Translations under genes and position numbers: made by a program
Shown here: in pieces, positions 23,321-31,508 of the stretch
Layout of the letters: the number at the start of each line of letters is the position of its first letter
Numbering within the stretch: the stretch's first letter is position 1
NCBI RefSeq assembly: GCF_006539505.1
Contig: NZ_BJND01000030.1
Span: 37,767 to 101,766, forward strand
Source: Streptomyces spinoverrucosus
GTDB lineage: Bacteria > Actinomycetota > Actinomycetes > Streptomycetales > Streptomycetaceae
DNA length: 64,000 nt
Direction of reading: 5' to 3'
The notes under the pieces: generated by a model
Databases searched by the model: none
Told to the model about the DNA's origin: nothing
The model's input: the letters and a program-made list of their open reading frames with translations, nothing else

Positions 23321-26300
23321 GTGCCGGGTTTCACGCATCTGCACACCGTCTCCGGGTTCTCCCTGCGCTACGGCGCCTCGCACCCGGAGCGGCTGGCCGA
23401 GCGCGCCTCCGAGCGGGGCATGGACGCCCTCGCGCTCACCGACCGCGACACCCTCGCCGGTACCGTCCGCTTCGCCAAGGCCTGCGCGAAGGCGGGCGTC
23501 CGTCCGCTGTTCGGGGCGGAGCTGGCCGTGGCGGAGCCCGAGCCCGACCGTGTACGGCAGGACCGGCGCCGCCGCACCCCCGTGCGTGGCGGTGCCTTCA
23601 TCGACGAGTCGACACCGCGCGTGACCTTCCTCGCCCGGGACGGCGCCCGCGGCTGGGCCGATCTGTGCCGAATCGTCACGGCGGCCCATGAAGGCGAGGG
23701 CACGCCCCTGCTGCCCTGGTCCGCCAACCACGCCGACGGCCTCACCGTCCTGCTCGGCCCCGACTCCGACGTCGGCCGCGCCCTCGCCGCGGGCCGCCCG
23801 GACCGCGCCGCGAAGCTCCTCGCCTGCTGGCGGGAGATCTACGGCGATGCCCTGCGCCTGGAGGCCGTCTGGCACGGCCGCAAGGGCACCGGCCCCGGCT
23901 CCCTGCGCCTGGCCGCCCGTACCGTCGGCTTCGCCGCCGAGCAGCGGATCCGGCCCGTGCTCAGCAACGCCGTCCGCTACGCCGACCCCGGCATGGGCCC
24001 GGTCGCCGACGTACTGGACGCCGCCCGCCGCCTGGTCCCGATCGACCCGACCAAGGAACTGGACTCCGGCGAGGCCTGGCTGAAGAACCCGGGCGTCATG
24101 CTCGGGGTGGCGGAGCGGGTCGTCGAGGCCGCCGGCTTCCGGCGGGACACCGCCCACCGGCTGCTGGAGCAGACGCAGGCGACCGCCGCCGAGTGCCTGG
24201 TCGACCCCGAGGACGACCTCGGCATCGGCACCGTGCACTTCCCCGAGCCGCATCTCGTCGGCGCGGACCGGCGCAGCGCACAGCGCGTGCTCGCCTCCCG
24301 GGCGGCGGCGGGGATGGTGCTGCACGGCTACGCCGGCCGGCGCGACTACTGGGAGCGGATGCACGACGAGCTGGACATCATCGCCCATCACGGCTTCGCC
24401 TCCTACTTCCTCACCGTCGCCCAGGTCGTCGACGACGTGAAGAAGATGGGAGTCCGGGTCGCCGCGCGCGGCTCCGGCGCGGGCTCCCTCGTCAATCACC
24501 TGCTCGGCATCGCGCACGCCGATCCGGTCGAGCACGGGCTGCTGATGGAGCGCTTCCTGTCCAAGCGCCGTCTGGTGCTGCCCGACATCGACATCGACGT
24601 GGAGTCCGCACGCCGTCTGGAGGTCTACCGGGCGATCATCGGCCGGTTCGGCGCCGAGCGGGTCGCGACGGTCGCGATGCCGGAGACGTACCGCGTCCGG
24701 CACGCCATCCGGGACGTCGGCGCCGCCCTGTCCATGGACCCCGCCGACATCGACCGCATCGCCAAGTCCTTCCCGCACATCCGCGCGCGGGACGCCCGCG
24801 CCGCCCTCGACGAGCTGCCCGAGCTCAAGCAGCTGGCGGGGGAGAAGGAGCGCTACGGGAGGATGTGGGAGCTGGTCGAGGCGCTCGACGCCCTCCCGCG
24901 CGGGGTCGCCATGCACCCGTGCGGGGTGCTCCTGTCCGACGCCTCCCTTCTCTCCCGTACGCCGGTCATGCCGACCAGCGGCGAGGGGTTCCCCATGTCG
25001 CAGTTCGACAAGGACGACGTCGAGGACCTCGGGCTGCTCAAGCTGGACGTGCTCGGGGTGCGGATGCAGTCGGCGATGGCGCACGCGGTCGCCGAGGTGG
25101 AGCGGGCGACGGGGGAGCGGATCGACCTGGACGCGTTGCGGGACGGCGATCCGGCGACGTACAGCCTCATCCGCTCCACCGAGACGCTGGGCTGCTTCCA
25201 GATCGAGTCGCCGGGGCAGCGGGACCTGGTCGGGCGGCTCCAGCCGGCCACCTTCCACGACCTGGTCGTCGACATCTCGCTCTTCCGGCCCGGGCCGGTC
25301 GCCGCCGACATGGTGCGGCCGTTCATCGCGGCGCGGCACGGGCGGGCGCCGGTCCGCTATCCGCACCCCGACCTGGAGGGGCCGCTGCGGGAGACGTACG
25401 GAGTCGTCGTCTTCCACGAGCAGATCATCCACATCGTCGACATCATGACCGGCTGCGGGCGCGACGAGGCGGACCGGGTGCGGCGCGGGCTGTCCGATCC
25501 GGAGTCGCAGGGGCGGATCAAGGTGTGGTTCGCCCAGCACGCGGCGGCACGCGGGTATGACGCGGAAACGATTCAGCGCACCTGGGAGATCGTCGAGGCG
25601 TTCGGTTCGTACGGCTTCTGCAAGGCGCACGCGGTCGCCTTCGCCGTACCGACGTACCAGTCGGCGTGGCTGAAGGCGCATCACCCCGCCGCCTTCTATG
25701 CCGGGTTGCTGACGCACGACCCCGGGATGTATCCGAAGCGGCTGCTGCTGGCGGACGCGCGGCGGCGGGGGGTGCCGGTCCTGCCGTTGGATGTGAACAA
25801 GTCGGGGGTCGCACACAGGATCGAACTGGTGTCTGAATCCGGAGTGTGGGGGCTCCGGTTGGCCCTCTCCGATGTGCACGGGATCAGCGAGGCCGAGGCG
25901 GCGCGGATCGCGGACGGGCAGCCGTACGCCTCGTTGGTGGACTTCTGGGAGCGGGCGCGGCCCAGCCGGCCGCTGGCGCAGCGGCTGGCCCAGGTCGGTG
26001 CGCTGGACTCCTTCGGCGCCAACCGCCGTGATCTGCAACTGCACCTGACCGAGCTGCACCGGGGCGCGCGCAGTGGCGGCGGCGGTCAACTCCCGCTGTC
26101 CGGCGGGCGGAAGACCGCCCCGGCCGGGCTGCCCGACCTGTCCGCGGCGGAGCGGCTCAGCGCCGAGCTGGGTGTGCTGTCCATGGACGCCTCGCGCAAT
26201 CTGATGGACGATTACCGGGCCTTCCTCGACGAGCTGGGCGTGGTGTCGGCGCGGCGGCTGCGCGACGCCAGGCACGGGGAGACGGTGCTGGTCGCGGGCG

Positions 26301-26788
26301 CCAAGGCGGCCACGCAGACGCCGCCGATCCGGTCCGGCAAGCGGGTCATCTTCACCACGCTGGACGACGGTACGGGCCTGATCGACCTCGCCTTCTTCGA
26401 CGACTCGCACGACGCCTGCGCGCACACCGTCTTCCACTCCTGGCTGCTGCTGGTGCGCGGGGTGGTGCAGCGGCGCGGGCCGCGCAGCCTCAGCGTGGTG
26501 GGTTCCGCCGCCTGGAACCTCGCCGAGCTGGTCGAGCTGCGCGCGGAGGGCGGGCTCGACGTGGTGGCGGAGCGGCTGGCGGAGCCGGGGCGGCCGGAGC
26601 CGGTACCGGAGGGGGCGGACGGCTCGGGCGGTTCCGGGGGCGATCCGACGCACGGGCGGCGGATCCGTATGCCCACCGGATACGAGATGCATCCGTGGGC
26701 CGATCTGCGTCCTGCGGGCGAAGAGGCCTCACAAGGGCCTGCGAAGGCAAGGAAGTTGTGGCACCAGAGTCCGGGGAGTGCGGGATGA
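23321..26788 (+). CDS. dnaE2: Error-prone DNA polymerase III alpha subunit DnaE2
   Basis: C-family DNA polymerase of about 1155 aa used in damage-induced, mutagenic synthesis. An N-terminal PHP domain (1 to about 210) opens FTHLHTVSGFSLRYGASHPERL, cut here to HLHTVSGFS for the metal-site region. The palm carries GSGAGSLVNHLLGI and the catalytic pair in PDIDID (421-426; usually PDFDID), with the third Asp in KLDVLG near 576. A C-terminal OB fold (VIFTTLDDGTGLIDLAFF) follows. It is shorter than replicative DnaE1 at the C-terminus. Start: GTG 23321 has GGGAGG 5 nt upstream; GTGs at 23306 and 23315 overlap that site. A LexA box precedes it and the stop overlaps the next gene as ATGA. Confidence 0.93.
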   Translation: MPGFTHLHTVSGFSLRYGASHPERLAERASERGMDALALTDRDTLAGTVRFAKACAKAGVRPLFGAELAVAEPEPDRVRQDRRRRTPVRGGAFIDESTPRVTFLARDGARGWADLCRIVTAAHEGEGTPLLPWSANHADGLTVLLGPDSDVGRALAAGRPDRAAKLLACWREIYGDALRLEAVWHGRKGTGPGSLRLAARTVGFAAEQRIRPVLSNAVRYADPGMGPVADVLDAARRLVPIDPTKELDSGEAWLKNPGVMLGVAERVVEAAGFRRDTAHRLLEQTQATAAECLVDPEDDLGIGTVHFPEPHLVGADRRSAQRVLASRAAAGMVLHGYAGRRDYWERMHDELDIIAHHGFASYFLTVAQVVDDVKKMGVRVAARGSGAGSLVNHLLGIAHADPVEHGLLMERFLSKRRLVLPDIDIDVESARRLEVYRAIIGRFGAERVATVAMPETYRVRHAIRDVGAALSMDPADIDRIAKSFPHIRARDARAALDELPELKQLAGEKERYGRMWELVEALDALPRGVAMHPCGVLLSDASLLSRTPVMPTSGEGFPMSQFDKDDVEDLGLLKLDVLGVRMQSAMAHAVAEVERATGERIDLDALRDGDPATYSLIRSTETLGCFQIESPGQRDLVGRLQPATFHDLVVDISLFRPGPVAADMVRPFIAARHGRAPVRYPHPDLEGPLRETYGVVVFHEQIIHIVDIMTGCGRDEADRVRRGLSDPESQGRIKVWFAQHAAARGYDAETIQRTWEIVEAFGSYGFCKAHAVAFAVPTYQSAWLKAHHPAAFYAGLLTHDPGMYPKRLLLADARRRGVPVLPLDVNKSGVAHRIELVSESGVWGLRLALSDVHGISEAEAARIADGQPYASLVDFWERARPSRPLAQRLAQVGALDSFGANRRDLQLHLTELHRGARSGGGGQLPLSGGRKTAPAGLPDLSAAERLSAELGVLSMDASRNLMDDYRAFLDELGVVSARRLRDARHGETVLVAGAKAATQTPPIRSGKRVIFTTLDDGTGLIDLAFFDDSHDACAHTVFHSWLLLVRGVVQRRGPRSLSVVGSAAWNLAELVELRAEGGLDVVAERLAEPGRPEPVPEGADGSGGSGGDPTHGRRIRMPTGYEMHPWADLRPAGEEASQGPAKARKLWHQSPGSAG

Positions 26789-27759
26789 CCATCCTCTGCG
26801 TACGTTTCCAGCTGCCGCCGGCGCACGAGGCGGCCCTGCCCCGGCTGCTGGGGTTGCTGGAGGAGTTCACGCCGGTCGTCGAGGCGTTGCCGCCGGACGG
26901 GGCGCTGGCCGATCTGCGGGGTGCCGAGCGGTACTTCGGGCGCAGCGCCGTGGAACTGGCGTCGGTGATCCGGGTCCGGGCGCTGGCCCACCACGGGGTC
27001 GACTGCGCGATCGGCGCCGGGCCCGGCCCGATGCTGGCCCGGGTGGCGCTGCGGTATGCCGAGCCCGGGGTGACCTGCGTGGTGCCCGAGGAGCCGGACG
27101 CCATCGCGGAGTTCCTCGCCGACAAGCCCGTCGCCGTGCTGCCCGGCGTCGGGGCCGCGACCGCCCGCACGCTGTGCGAGTACGGCCTCGACACCCTCGG
27201 CCGGGTCGCCACCGCGCCGCTGTCCACGCTCCAGCGGCTGATCGGCGCGAAGGCGGGCCGTGAGCTGCACGAGAAGGCGAACGGCGTCGACCGCGGCCGG
27301 GTGGTCCCGAACGCCGTGTCGCGTTCGCTGGCCGCCGAACGCCCCTTCCCGCGCGACGAACTGGACCCCGAGCGGCACCGCCGCGCGCTGCTCTCGGCCG
27401 CCGAGGAACTGGGCACCCGGCTGCGCGCCGTGGAGAAGGTCTGCGGCACCCTGACCCTTACCGTCCGCTACGCCGACCGCTCCTCGACCACCCGCAGCCG
27501 CACCCTGAAGGAACCGACCGCGCACTCGCCGGCGCTGACGCGTGCGGCGTACGGGATGTACGAGGCGCTCGGCCTCCAGCGTGCCCGGGTCCGGGCGATC
27601 GCCCTGCGCGCGGAGGGGCTCACGCCCGCCGAGCAGGCCTCCCACCAGCTGACCTTCGACCCCGTGGACGAGAAGGTCCGCCGGATCGAGGAGGTCGCGG
27701 ACCGCGCGCGGGCGAAGTTCGGGCCGCGGGCGGTGATTCCGGGGTCGCTGGCGGCGTAG
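26785..27759 (+). CDS. Truncated Y-family polymerase paralogue (DinP/ImuB-like), probably inactive
   Basis: 324-aa relative of DinB/ImuB. It lacks the N-terminal 60-80 residues of Y-family polymerases, so the first catalytic carboxylate (DMDxFF) is absent, and the usual SIDEAYLD is LPPDGALADLRG, so the second catalytic pair is missing as well. What remains is the later palm (GAERYFGRSAVEL), a helix-hairpin-helix thumb (VLPGVGAATARTL) and the little finger, ending in a possible beta-clamp motif HQLTFD. It overlaps dnaE2 by ATGA and must share its SOS transcript. This fits an ImuB-like adaptor that recruits DnaE2, although mycobacterial ImuB keeps the N-terminus and no imuA' gene is adjacent. 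Confidence 0.85.
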   Translation: MTILCVRFQLPPAHEAALPRLLGLLEEFTPVVEALPPDGALADLRGAERYFGRSAVELASVIRVRALAHHGVDCAIGAGPGPMLARVALRYAEPGVTCVVPEEPDAIAEFLADKPVAVLPGVGAATARTLCEYGLDTLGRVATAPLSTLQRLIGAKAGRELHEKANGVDRGRVVPNAVSRSLAAERPFPRDELDPERHRRALLSAAEELGTRLRAVEKVCGTLTLTVRYADRSSTTRSRTLKEPTAHSPALTRAAYGMYEALGLQRARVRAIALRAEGLTPAEQASHQLTFDPVDEKVRRIEEVADRARAKFGPRAVIPGSLAA

Positions 27760-27800
27760 GCCCTTTTCTGGCTGGTTATCACTGGAAGTTTTTACTGACG

Positions 27801-27839
27801 CGTAACTTCCCCCTTGAACTACCCATTCGTAACTTGACA
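27801..27839 (+). promoter_or_regulatory. Putative lipase promoter with direct repeats
   Basis: CGTAACTT occurs twice, at about 27801 and 27828, and the second copy runs into TTGACA (27834-27839), a perfect -35 hexamer for the principal sigma factor. A weak -10 would follow 17-18 nt later. The paired octamers could bind an activator. Confidence 0.45.
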
Positions 27840-27917
27840 AGTGAACAGCATCCTCGTGATCCGGATCACAGGGCGTTAGGTCATCGCACCTCCCGTGAGC
27901 CGCAAGGAGATCACCCG

Positions 27918-28784
27918 ATGCTGCCCTGGAAACGAGTGCTCAGACCCGTGGTCGCGCTGCTGCTGACCGCCGCGATCGCCACTCTCCCCGCCGCCACCAC
28001 CGCCCAGGCGGCCACCGCCGCTCCGAGTAGCGGCTGGAACAACTACTCCTGCAAGCCGTCCGCCGCCCATCCTCGCCCCGTCGTCCTGGTGCACGGCACG
28101 TTCGGCAACTCCGTCGACAACTGGCTGGGACTCGCCCCGTATCTGATGAAGCGCGGCTACTGCGTCTTCTCCCTCGACTACGGTCAGCTGCCCGGTGTCC
28201 CGTTCTTCCACGGCCTCGGCCCCATCGAGAAGTCGGCCGAACAATTGGACGCCTTCGTCGACAAGGTGCTCGCCGCGACCGGCGCCGCCGAGGCCGACCT
28301 CGTCGGGCACTCGCAGGGCGGCATGATGCCCCGCCACTACCTTAAGTTCCTCGGTGGAGCGGCCGAGGTGAACGCCCTCGTCGGTATCGCCCCCGACAAC
28401 CACGGCACGACCCTGTCCGGCCTCACCCACCTGCTGCCGTACTTCCCGGGCGCCGAGGACCTGCTCTCCACCGCCACCCCGGCCCTCGCCGACCAGATCG
28501 CCGGATCCGCCTTCCTCGCCAAGCTCAACGCGGGCGGCGACACCGTACCCGGCGTGCGCTACACGGTCATCGCCACCAAGTACGACCAAGTGGTCACTCC
28601 GTATCGGAGTCAGTACCTGGACGGACCGGACGTACGCAACGTGCTGCTCCAGGACCTGTGCCCGGTCGATTTCTCCGAGCATCTGGCGATCGGGCTGTTC
28701 GACCGGATCGCCTTCCACGAGGTCGCCAACGCCCTCGATCCGGCGCGGGCGAAGCCGACCACCTGTGCGTCGGTGTTCAGTTGA
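27918..28784 (+). CDS. Secreted lipase/esterase (alpha/beta hydrolase)
   Basis: Extracellular triacylglycerol lipase-like enzyme of 288 aa. A Sec signal peptide ends near residue 31-34 (AQAATA). The mature enzyme has the oxyanion-hole segment VVLVHGTFGNSVDNW, the nucleophile elbow GHSQGG (Ser near 133), an acid in KYDQVVTP and His in VDFSEHLAIG. Four cysteines near the ends may form disulphides. ATG 27918 has AAGGAGA at 7 nt. It converges with the LPMO gene on a shared hairpin. From memory the closest characterised relative is the S. coelicolor lipase SCO1735. Confidence 0.9.
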   Translation: MLPWKRVLRPVVALLLTAAIATLPAATTAQAATAAPSSGWNNYSCKPSAAHPRPVVLVHGTFGNSVDNWLGLAPYLMKRGYCVFSLDYGQLPGVPFFHGLGPIEKSAEQLDAFVDKVLAATGAAEADLVGHSQGGMMPRHYLKFLGGAAEVNALVGIAPDNHGTTLSGLTHLLPYFPGAEDLLSTATPALADQIAGSAFLAKLNAGGDTVPGVRYTVIATKYDQVVTPYRSQYLDGPDVRNVLLQDLCPVDFSEHLAIGLFDRIAFHEVANALDPARAKPTTCASVFS

Positions 28785-28790
28785 GCATCG

Positions 28791-28829
28791 CCGGGGTCTG
28801 ACCGGCCTGAGCCGCCGGTCAGACCCCGG
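28791..28829. terminator. Bidirectional terminator between lipase and LPMO genes
   Basis: Perfect 15-bp inverted repeat CCGGGGTCTGACCGG (28791-28805) / CCGGTCAGACCCCGG (28815-28829), 9-nt loop, centred in the 54-bp gap between two convergent stops. Confidence 0.93.
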
Positions 28830-28838
28830 AACCCTGGG

Positions 28839-29900
28839 TCAGCGGCCGTGCCGCCCGCCGCGCGCCGCGCGTCGGCGCACCGACGCGAACAGGGCCGCCG
28901 AGCCGAGCGCGAGCGCGGCCGCGCCGCCGACGGCGAGGTACGTGGTGCTGCTGTCGCCGCCGGTCTCGGCGAGGTTCTCGGAGGTCCCGGCGGCCGCGGC
29001 CTTCGGCTGGTTGGCGGTGGGGGCGTCCGGGGCGGCGGACGTGCCGGGGTCGTTGTCGCCGTGGCCGTGGTTCTCGATGGTGGAGTTCTCGGCGGCGGCC
29101 TCGATCTGCTCGTCGGTGGGGGCGGAGGCGGTGGGGGCGGAAACGGGTGGCGTGGAGCCGTTGTTGTTGCCGCTTTCGTTGTTGCTGCTGTCGTCGTTGC
29201 CGTCGCTGTCGTTGCTGTCGCTGTCACCGGTGTTGTCGTTGGAGCCGCTTCCGCCGTTGCCGCTTCCGCCGAATGTGACGTCCGAGCAGGAGTAGAAGGC
29301 CTCGGGGCTGTCCGAGCGCTGCCAGATCGCGTACAGGACGTGCTTGCCGGAGCGCTCGGGGAGGCTGCCGGAGAAGGTGTAGAAACCGCCCGACGCGGCC
29401 GGGTCGGTGGCCGTCGCCACCGGGTTCGCCAGGTCCAGGTCGTCCCAGCCGAGCGGCTGGGCGGGGTCGTAACCGGGCTTGGTGAGATAGACCGTGAAGG
29501 TGCCCTTGTGCGGGGCGGTCACGCGGTACTTGAAGGTGTGCGACCCACTGCTGACGGACGTCGCGGGCCAGTCGGCGCGGGCCAGGTCGAGGCCCTTGAA
29601 CGCCTCGTTGTTCGCGCTGCACAGCTTGCCGTCCGGGATGAGCGTCCGGTGCTGCCCTGCCGCGTTGCCGATGCGGACGCCGTTCCAGTCGTACAGAGCC
29701 TGGGTACCGCCCGCCGCGACCGCCGCCTTGCACGCGTCCGACGTGGGGCTCTCCGGGCCCTCCGCGTAGCACTGGGCGACCCGGCTGACCGGGTCGCCCA
29801 TCGAGCCGTGCGCGGACGCGGGCGCGGTGGACAGCGCGGTCAGGGCGAGCGGGGCTATGCCGACGGCGGCGACGGCGACGGCCTTGCGGCGTGCGGGCAT
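28839..29900 (-). CDS. AA10 lytic polysaccharide monooxygenase with LAETG wall-anchor signal
   Basis: Secreted copper enzyme (353 aa) that oxidatively cleaves chitin or cellulose. The signal peptide ends ASA, leaving His31 as the mature N-terminus (HGSMGDPVSR); this His and His131 (APHKGTF) make the copper brace. The AA10 domain covers 31 to about 215, ending YSCSDVTFGG. A Gly/Ser/Asn/Asp linker with no carbohydrate-binding module follows, then a sorting signal: LAETG (310-314), a hydrophobic helix and a basic tail (RRRAARGGRHGR). LAxTG is the class E sortase motif used by chaplins, so the enzyme should be fixed to the wall. ATG 29900 has GAGGAG 8 nt upstream. Known relatives with this design include, from memory, SCO1734. 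Confidence 0.92.
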   Translation of the reverse strand: MPARRKAVAVAAVGIAPLALTALSTAPASAHGSMGDPVSRVAQCYAEGPESPTSDACKAAVAAGGTQALYDWNGVRIGNAAGQHRTLIPDGKLCSANNEAFKGLDLARADWPATSVSSGSHTFKYRVTAPHKGTFTVYLTKPGYDPAQPLGWDDLDLANPVATATDPAASGGFYTFSGSLPERSGKHVLYAIWQRSDSPEAFYSCSDVTFGGSGNGGSGSNDNTGDSDSNDSDGNDDSSNNESGNNNGSTPPVSAPTASAPTDEQIEAAAENSTIENHGHGDNDPGTSAAPDAPTANQPKAAAAGTSENLAETGGDSSTTYLAVGGAAALALGSAALFASVRRRAARGGRHGR

Positions 29901-29929
29901 GGGGGAACTCCTCGTAGCGGTCACTTGGG

Positions 29930-29963
29930 TTGATCCCGGGGTGATCCCGGGGGTGATCCCGTG
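29930..29963. repeat. Short direct repeats upstream of the LPMO gene
   Basis: Three near-copies of TGATCCCGGG-type 10-12 bp units occur in tandem, 30-63 nt upstream of the LPMO start. They may be operator half-sites or simple slippage. Confidence 0.5.
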
Positions 29964-30095
29964 GGGGGGGCGTTCAGAAGCTAGCCCCAAGAAACCGCGA
30001 AATCGCCTGCTGAAGGCGGTCGAGGGAGATCCTTATGGTCCCTTTAAGGGAGCGCTCAGACTGCGCTCAGGTAGGTACCTCTCGGGTGGACCAGG

Positions 30096-30233
30096 TCAGT
30101 GAGCCGGCCACCAGGTGCGGGCGATGTCCTTGCGCACCTCGGGCCGGCGTTCGTAGGTGGGCTCGTCGGCCTCCTCGCGGAGTCGGCGCGCTTCCGTCTT
30201 CCGCGGGGGCTTGTGCACTGTGACTCGGCGCAT
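30096..30233 (-). CDS. 45-aa basic microprotein
   Basis: Small gene with a perfect GGAGG ribosome site 6 nt before ATG 30233. The product begins MRRVTVHKPPRKTEARRLRE, is rich in Arg, Lys and Glu, and ends RTWWPAH; it has no membrane helix or signal peptide. Codon choice keeps the third position G/C-rich as in neighbouring genes. It is divergent from the methyltransferase gene. I believe similar short proteins are annotated in other Streptomyces genomes, but no function is known to me. Confidence 0.68.
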   Translation of the reverse strand: MRRVTVHKPPRKTEARRLREEADEPTYERRPEVRKDIARTWWPAH

Positions 30234-30393
30234 GGCTGCCTCCTTCAGTGCCTACCGGGTTCCGTGTTCTCACGGAGGTAGACCATTTCGGCGAGAGTTC
30301 CTCATCGCTGCCGGTATGTCTGTGGCGGCCGTCACGATTCGACTGTCAGTGGCGGGTGTCACCATGAGGGGCATGACGGCTGAAAAGGGTGCC

Positions 30394-30990
30394 ATGACCT
30401 CGGCGAACGACCTGGACTGGGACGCGCTCGCCGCCGCTTTCGACGACGAGCCGGATCACGGGTTGCGCGATCCCGAGGTGCGGGACGCCTGGGCTCGGCG
30501 GCTGCGCTCCTGGCTGCCCGACACCGCCTGCGACGTCCTCGACCTCGGCTGTGGCACCGGCAGCCTGTCGCTCCTCGCCACCGAGCAGGGACACCGCGTC
30601 ACCGGCGTCGACCTGTCCCCGGTCATGGTGGAACGGGCCCGCGCGAAACTCGCCGGACGTGACGTCGTGTTCCTGGTCGGTGACGCGGCGGCACCGCCGG
30701 TGGGGGAGCGGCAGTTCGACGTCGTGCTCGTACGGCATGTGCTGTGGGCGCTGCCCGATCCCGGCCGGGCGCTGCGGCACTGGCGGGGGCTGCTGCGGCC
30801 GGGAGGGCGGCTGGTGCTGGTCGAGGGCGTGTGGGGGACGGTCGCGCCGGTGGGCATAGCGGCGGACCGGCTCCGGGAGCTTCTCGCGCCCGTCGCCGGG
30901 TCGGTGTGGGTGGAGCGGTTGTCGCAGGACACGGCGCTGTGGGGGAAGGTCGTGGACGACGAGCGGTATGCGGTCGTCGCCCTGGAGTGA
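30394..30990 (+). CDS. Class I SAM-dependent methyltransferase
   Basis: Soluble methyltransferase of 198 aa with a single Rossmann-like Methyltransf_11/25 domain. Motif I VLDLGCGTGS lies near residues 48-57, the acidic loop residue follows in VTGVDLSPVMVERAR, motif for the adenine pocket VGDAAAPP and the post-motif RHVLWALPDP. No substrate-specific module is present, so the acceptor is unknown. ATG 30394 has AAAGGG 5 nt upstream; ATGs at 30364 and 30373 would extend it by up to ten residues but lack proper spacing. It converges with the DUF402 gene after 14 nt. Confidence 0.85.
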   Translation: MTSANDLDWDALAAAFDDEPDHGLRDPEVRDAWARRLRSWLPDTACDVLDLGCGTGSLSLLATEQGHRVTGVDLSPVMVERARAKLAGRDVVFLVGDAAAPPVGERQFDVVLVRHVLWALPDPGRALRHWRGLLRPGGRLVLVEGVWGTVAPVGIAADRLRELLAPVAGSVWVERLSQDTALWGKVVDDERYAVVALE

Positions 30991-31004
30991 CGTTCAGCTG
31001 CTGC

Positions 31005-31508
31005 TCACCTGCTGAGGAGGGACTCGAAATCGCCGCCGCGGGCCAGGCTCTCCAGTTCGTCCAGAGCCGCCAGTGCCGCTGTGGCCGCCTCCGGGTCCGT
31101 TTCCGTGAGGCCGCTCTCCGCGAACTCGTCCTCGTCCAGGCGGCGTACGTCCGTACCGTCGGCGGAGCGCCACAGGTCCAGGTCGAGATCCTCGACGACC
31201 AGCTCGGTGCCCGAGAAGGTGGCAGGGCGGGCGATGTCGCAGTACCAGCCCTTGAGGACGCCGGACGGGTCGCGGACCTCCATCACCGCGTACCAGCGGT
31301 CCCGCCAGTAGTACTCGGTGAAGACGTCCCCGGGATCGAAGCGTACGAAGCCGAAGTCGCGCACGCCGGTGCCCGCGAAGGGGGCGCGGACCACGATCCG
31401 GGTGCCGTCGTCCTGGAGCAGCTCGGCCGGGTAACGGATCTTCGTCCGGCCGGCCTTGACCAGGACGACGTCCACCATGGCGTCCGGCTCAGCCGAGTTG
31501 GCGGGCAT
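31005..31508 (-). CDS. DUF402 family protein (possible nucleotide phosphatase)
   Basis: 167-aa soluble protein with a DUF402 beta-barrel (about 30-135): RDFGFVRFDPGDVFTEYYW, the YYWRDRWYAVMEVRD block and the GWYCDIARP motif. Relatives include Ntdp nucleoside tri/diphosphatases and FomD, which hydrolyse nucleotide phosphates with divalent metal; Asp and Tyr positions of that kind are visible, but activity is inferred. An acidic helical tail follows. The start overlaps the end of the GNAT gene by 20 nt, so the pair is translationally coupled. Confidence 0.8.
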   Translation of the reverse strand: MPANSAEPDAMVDVVLVKAGRTKIRYPAELLQDDGTRIVVRAPFAGTGVRDFGFVRFDPGDVFTEYYWRDRWYAVMEVRDPSGVLKGWYCDIARPATFSGTELVVEDLDLDLWRSADGTDVRRLDEDEFAESGLTETDPEAATAALAALDELESLARGGDFESLLSR

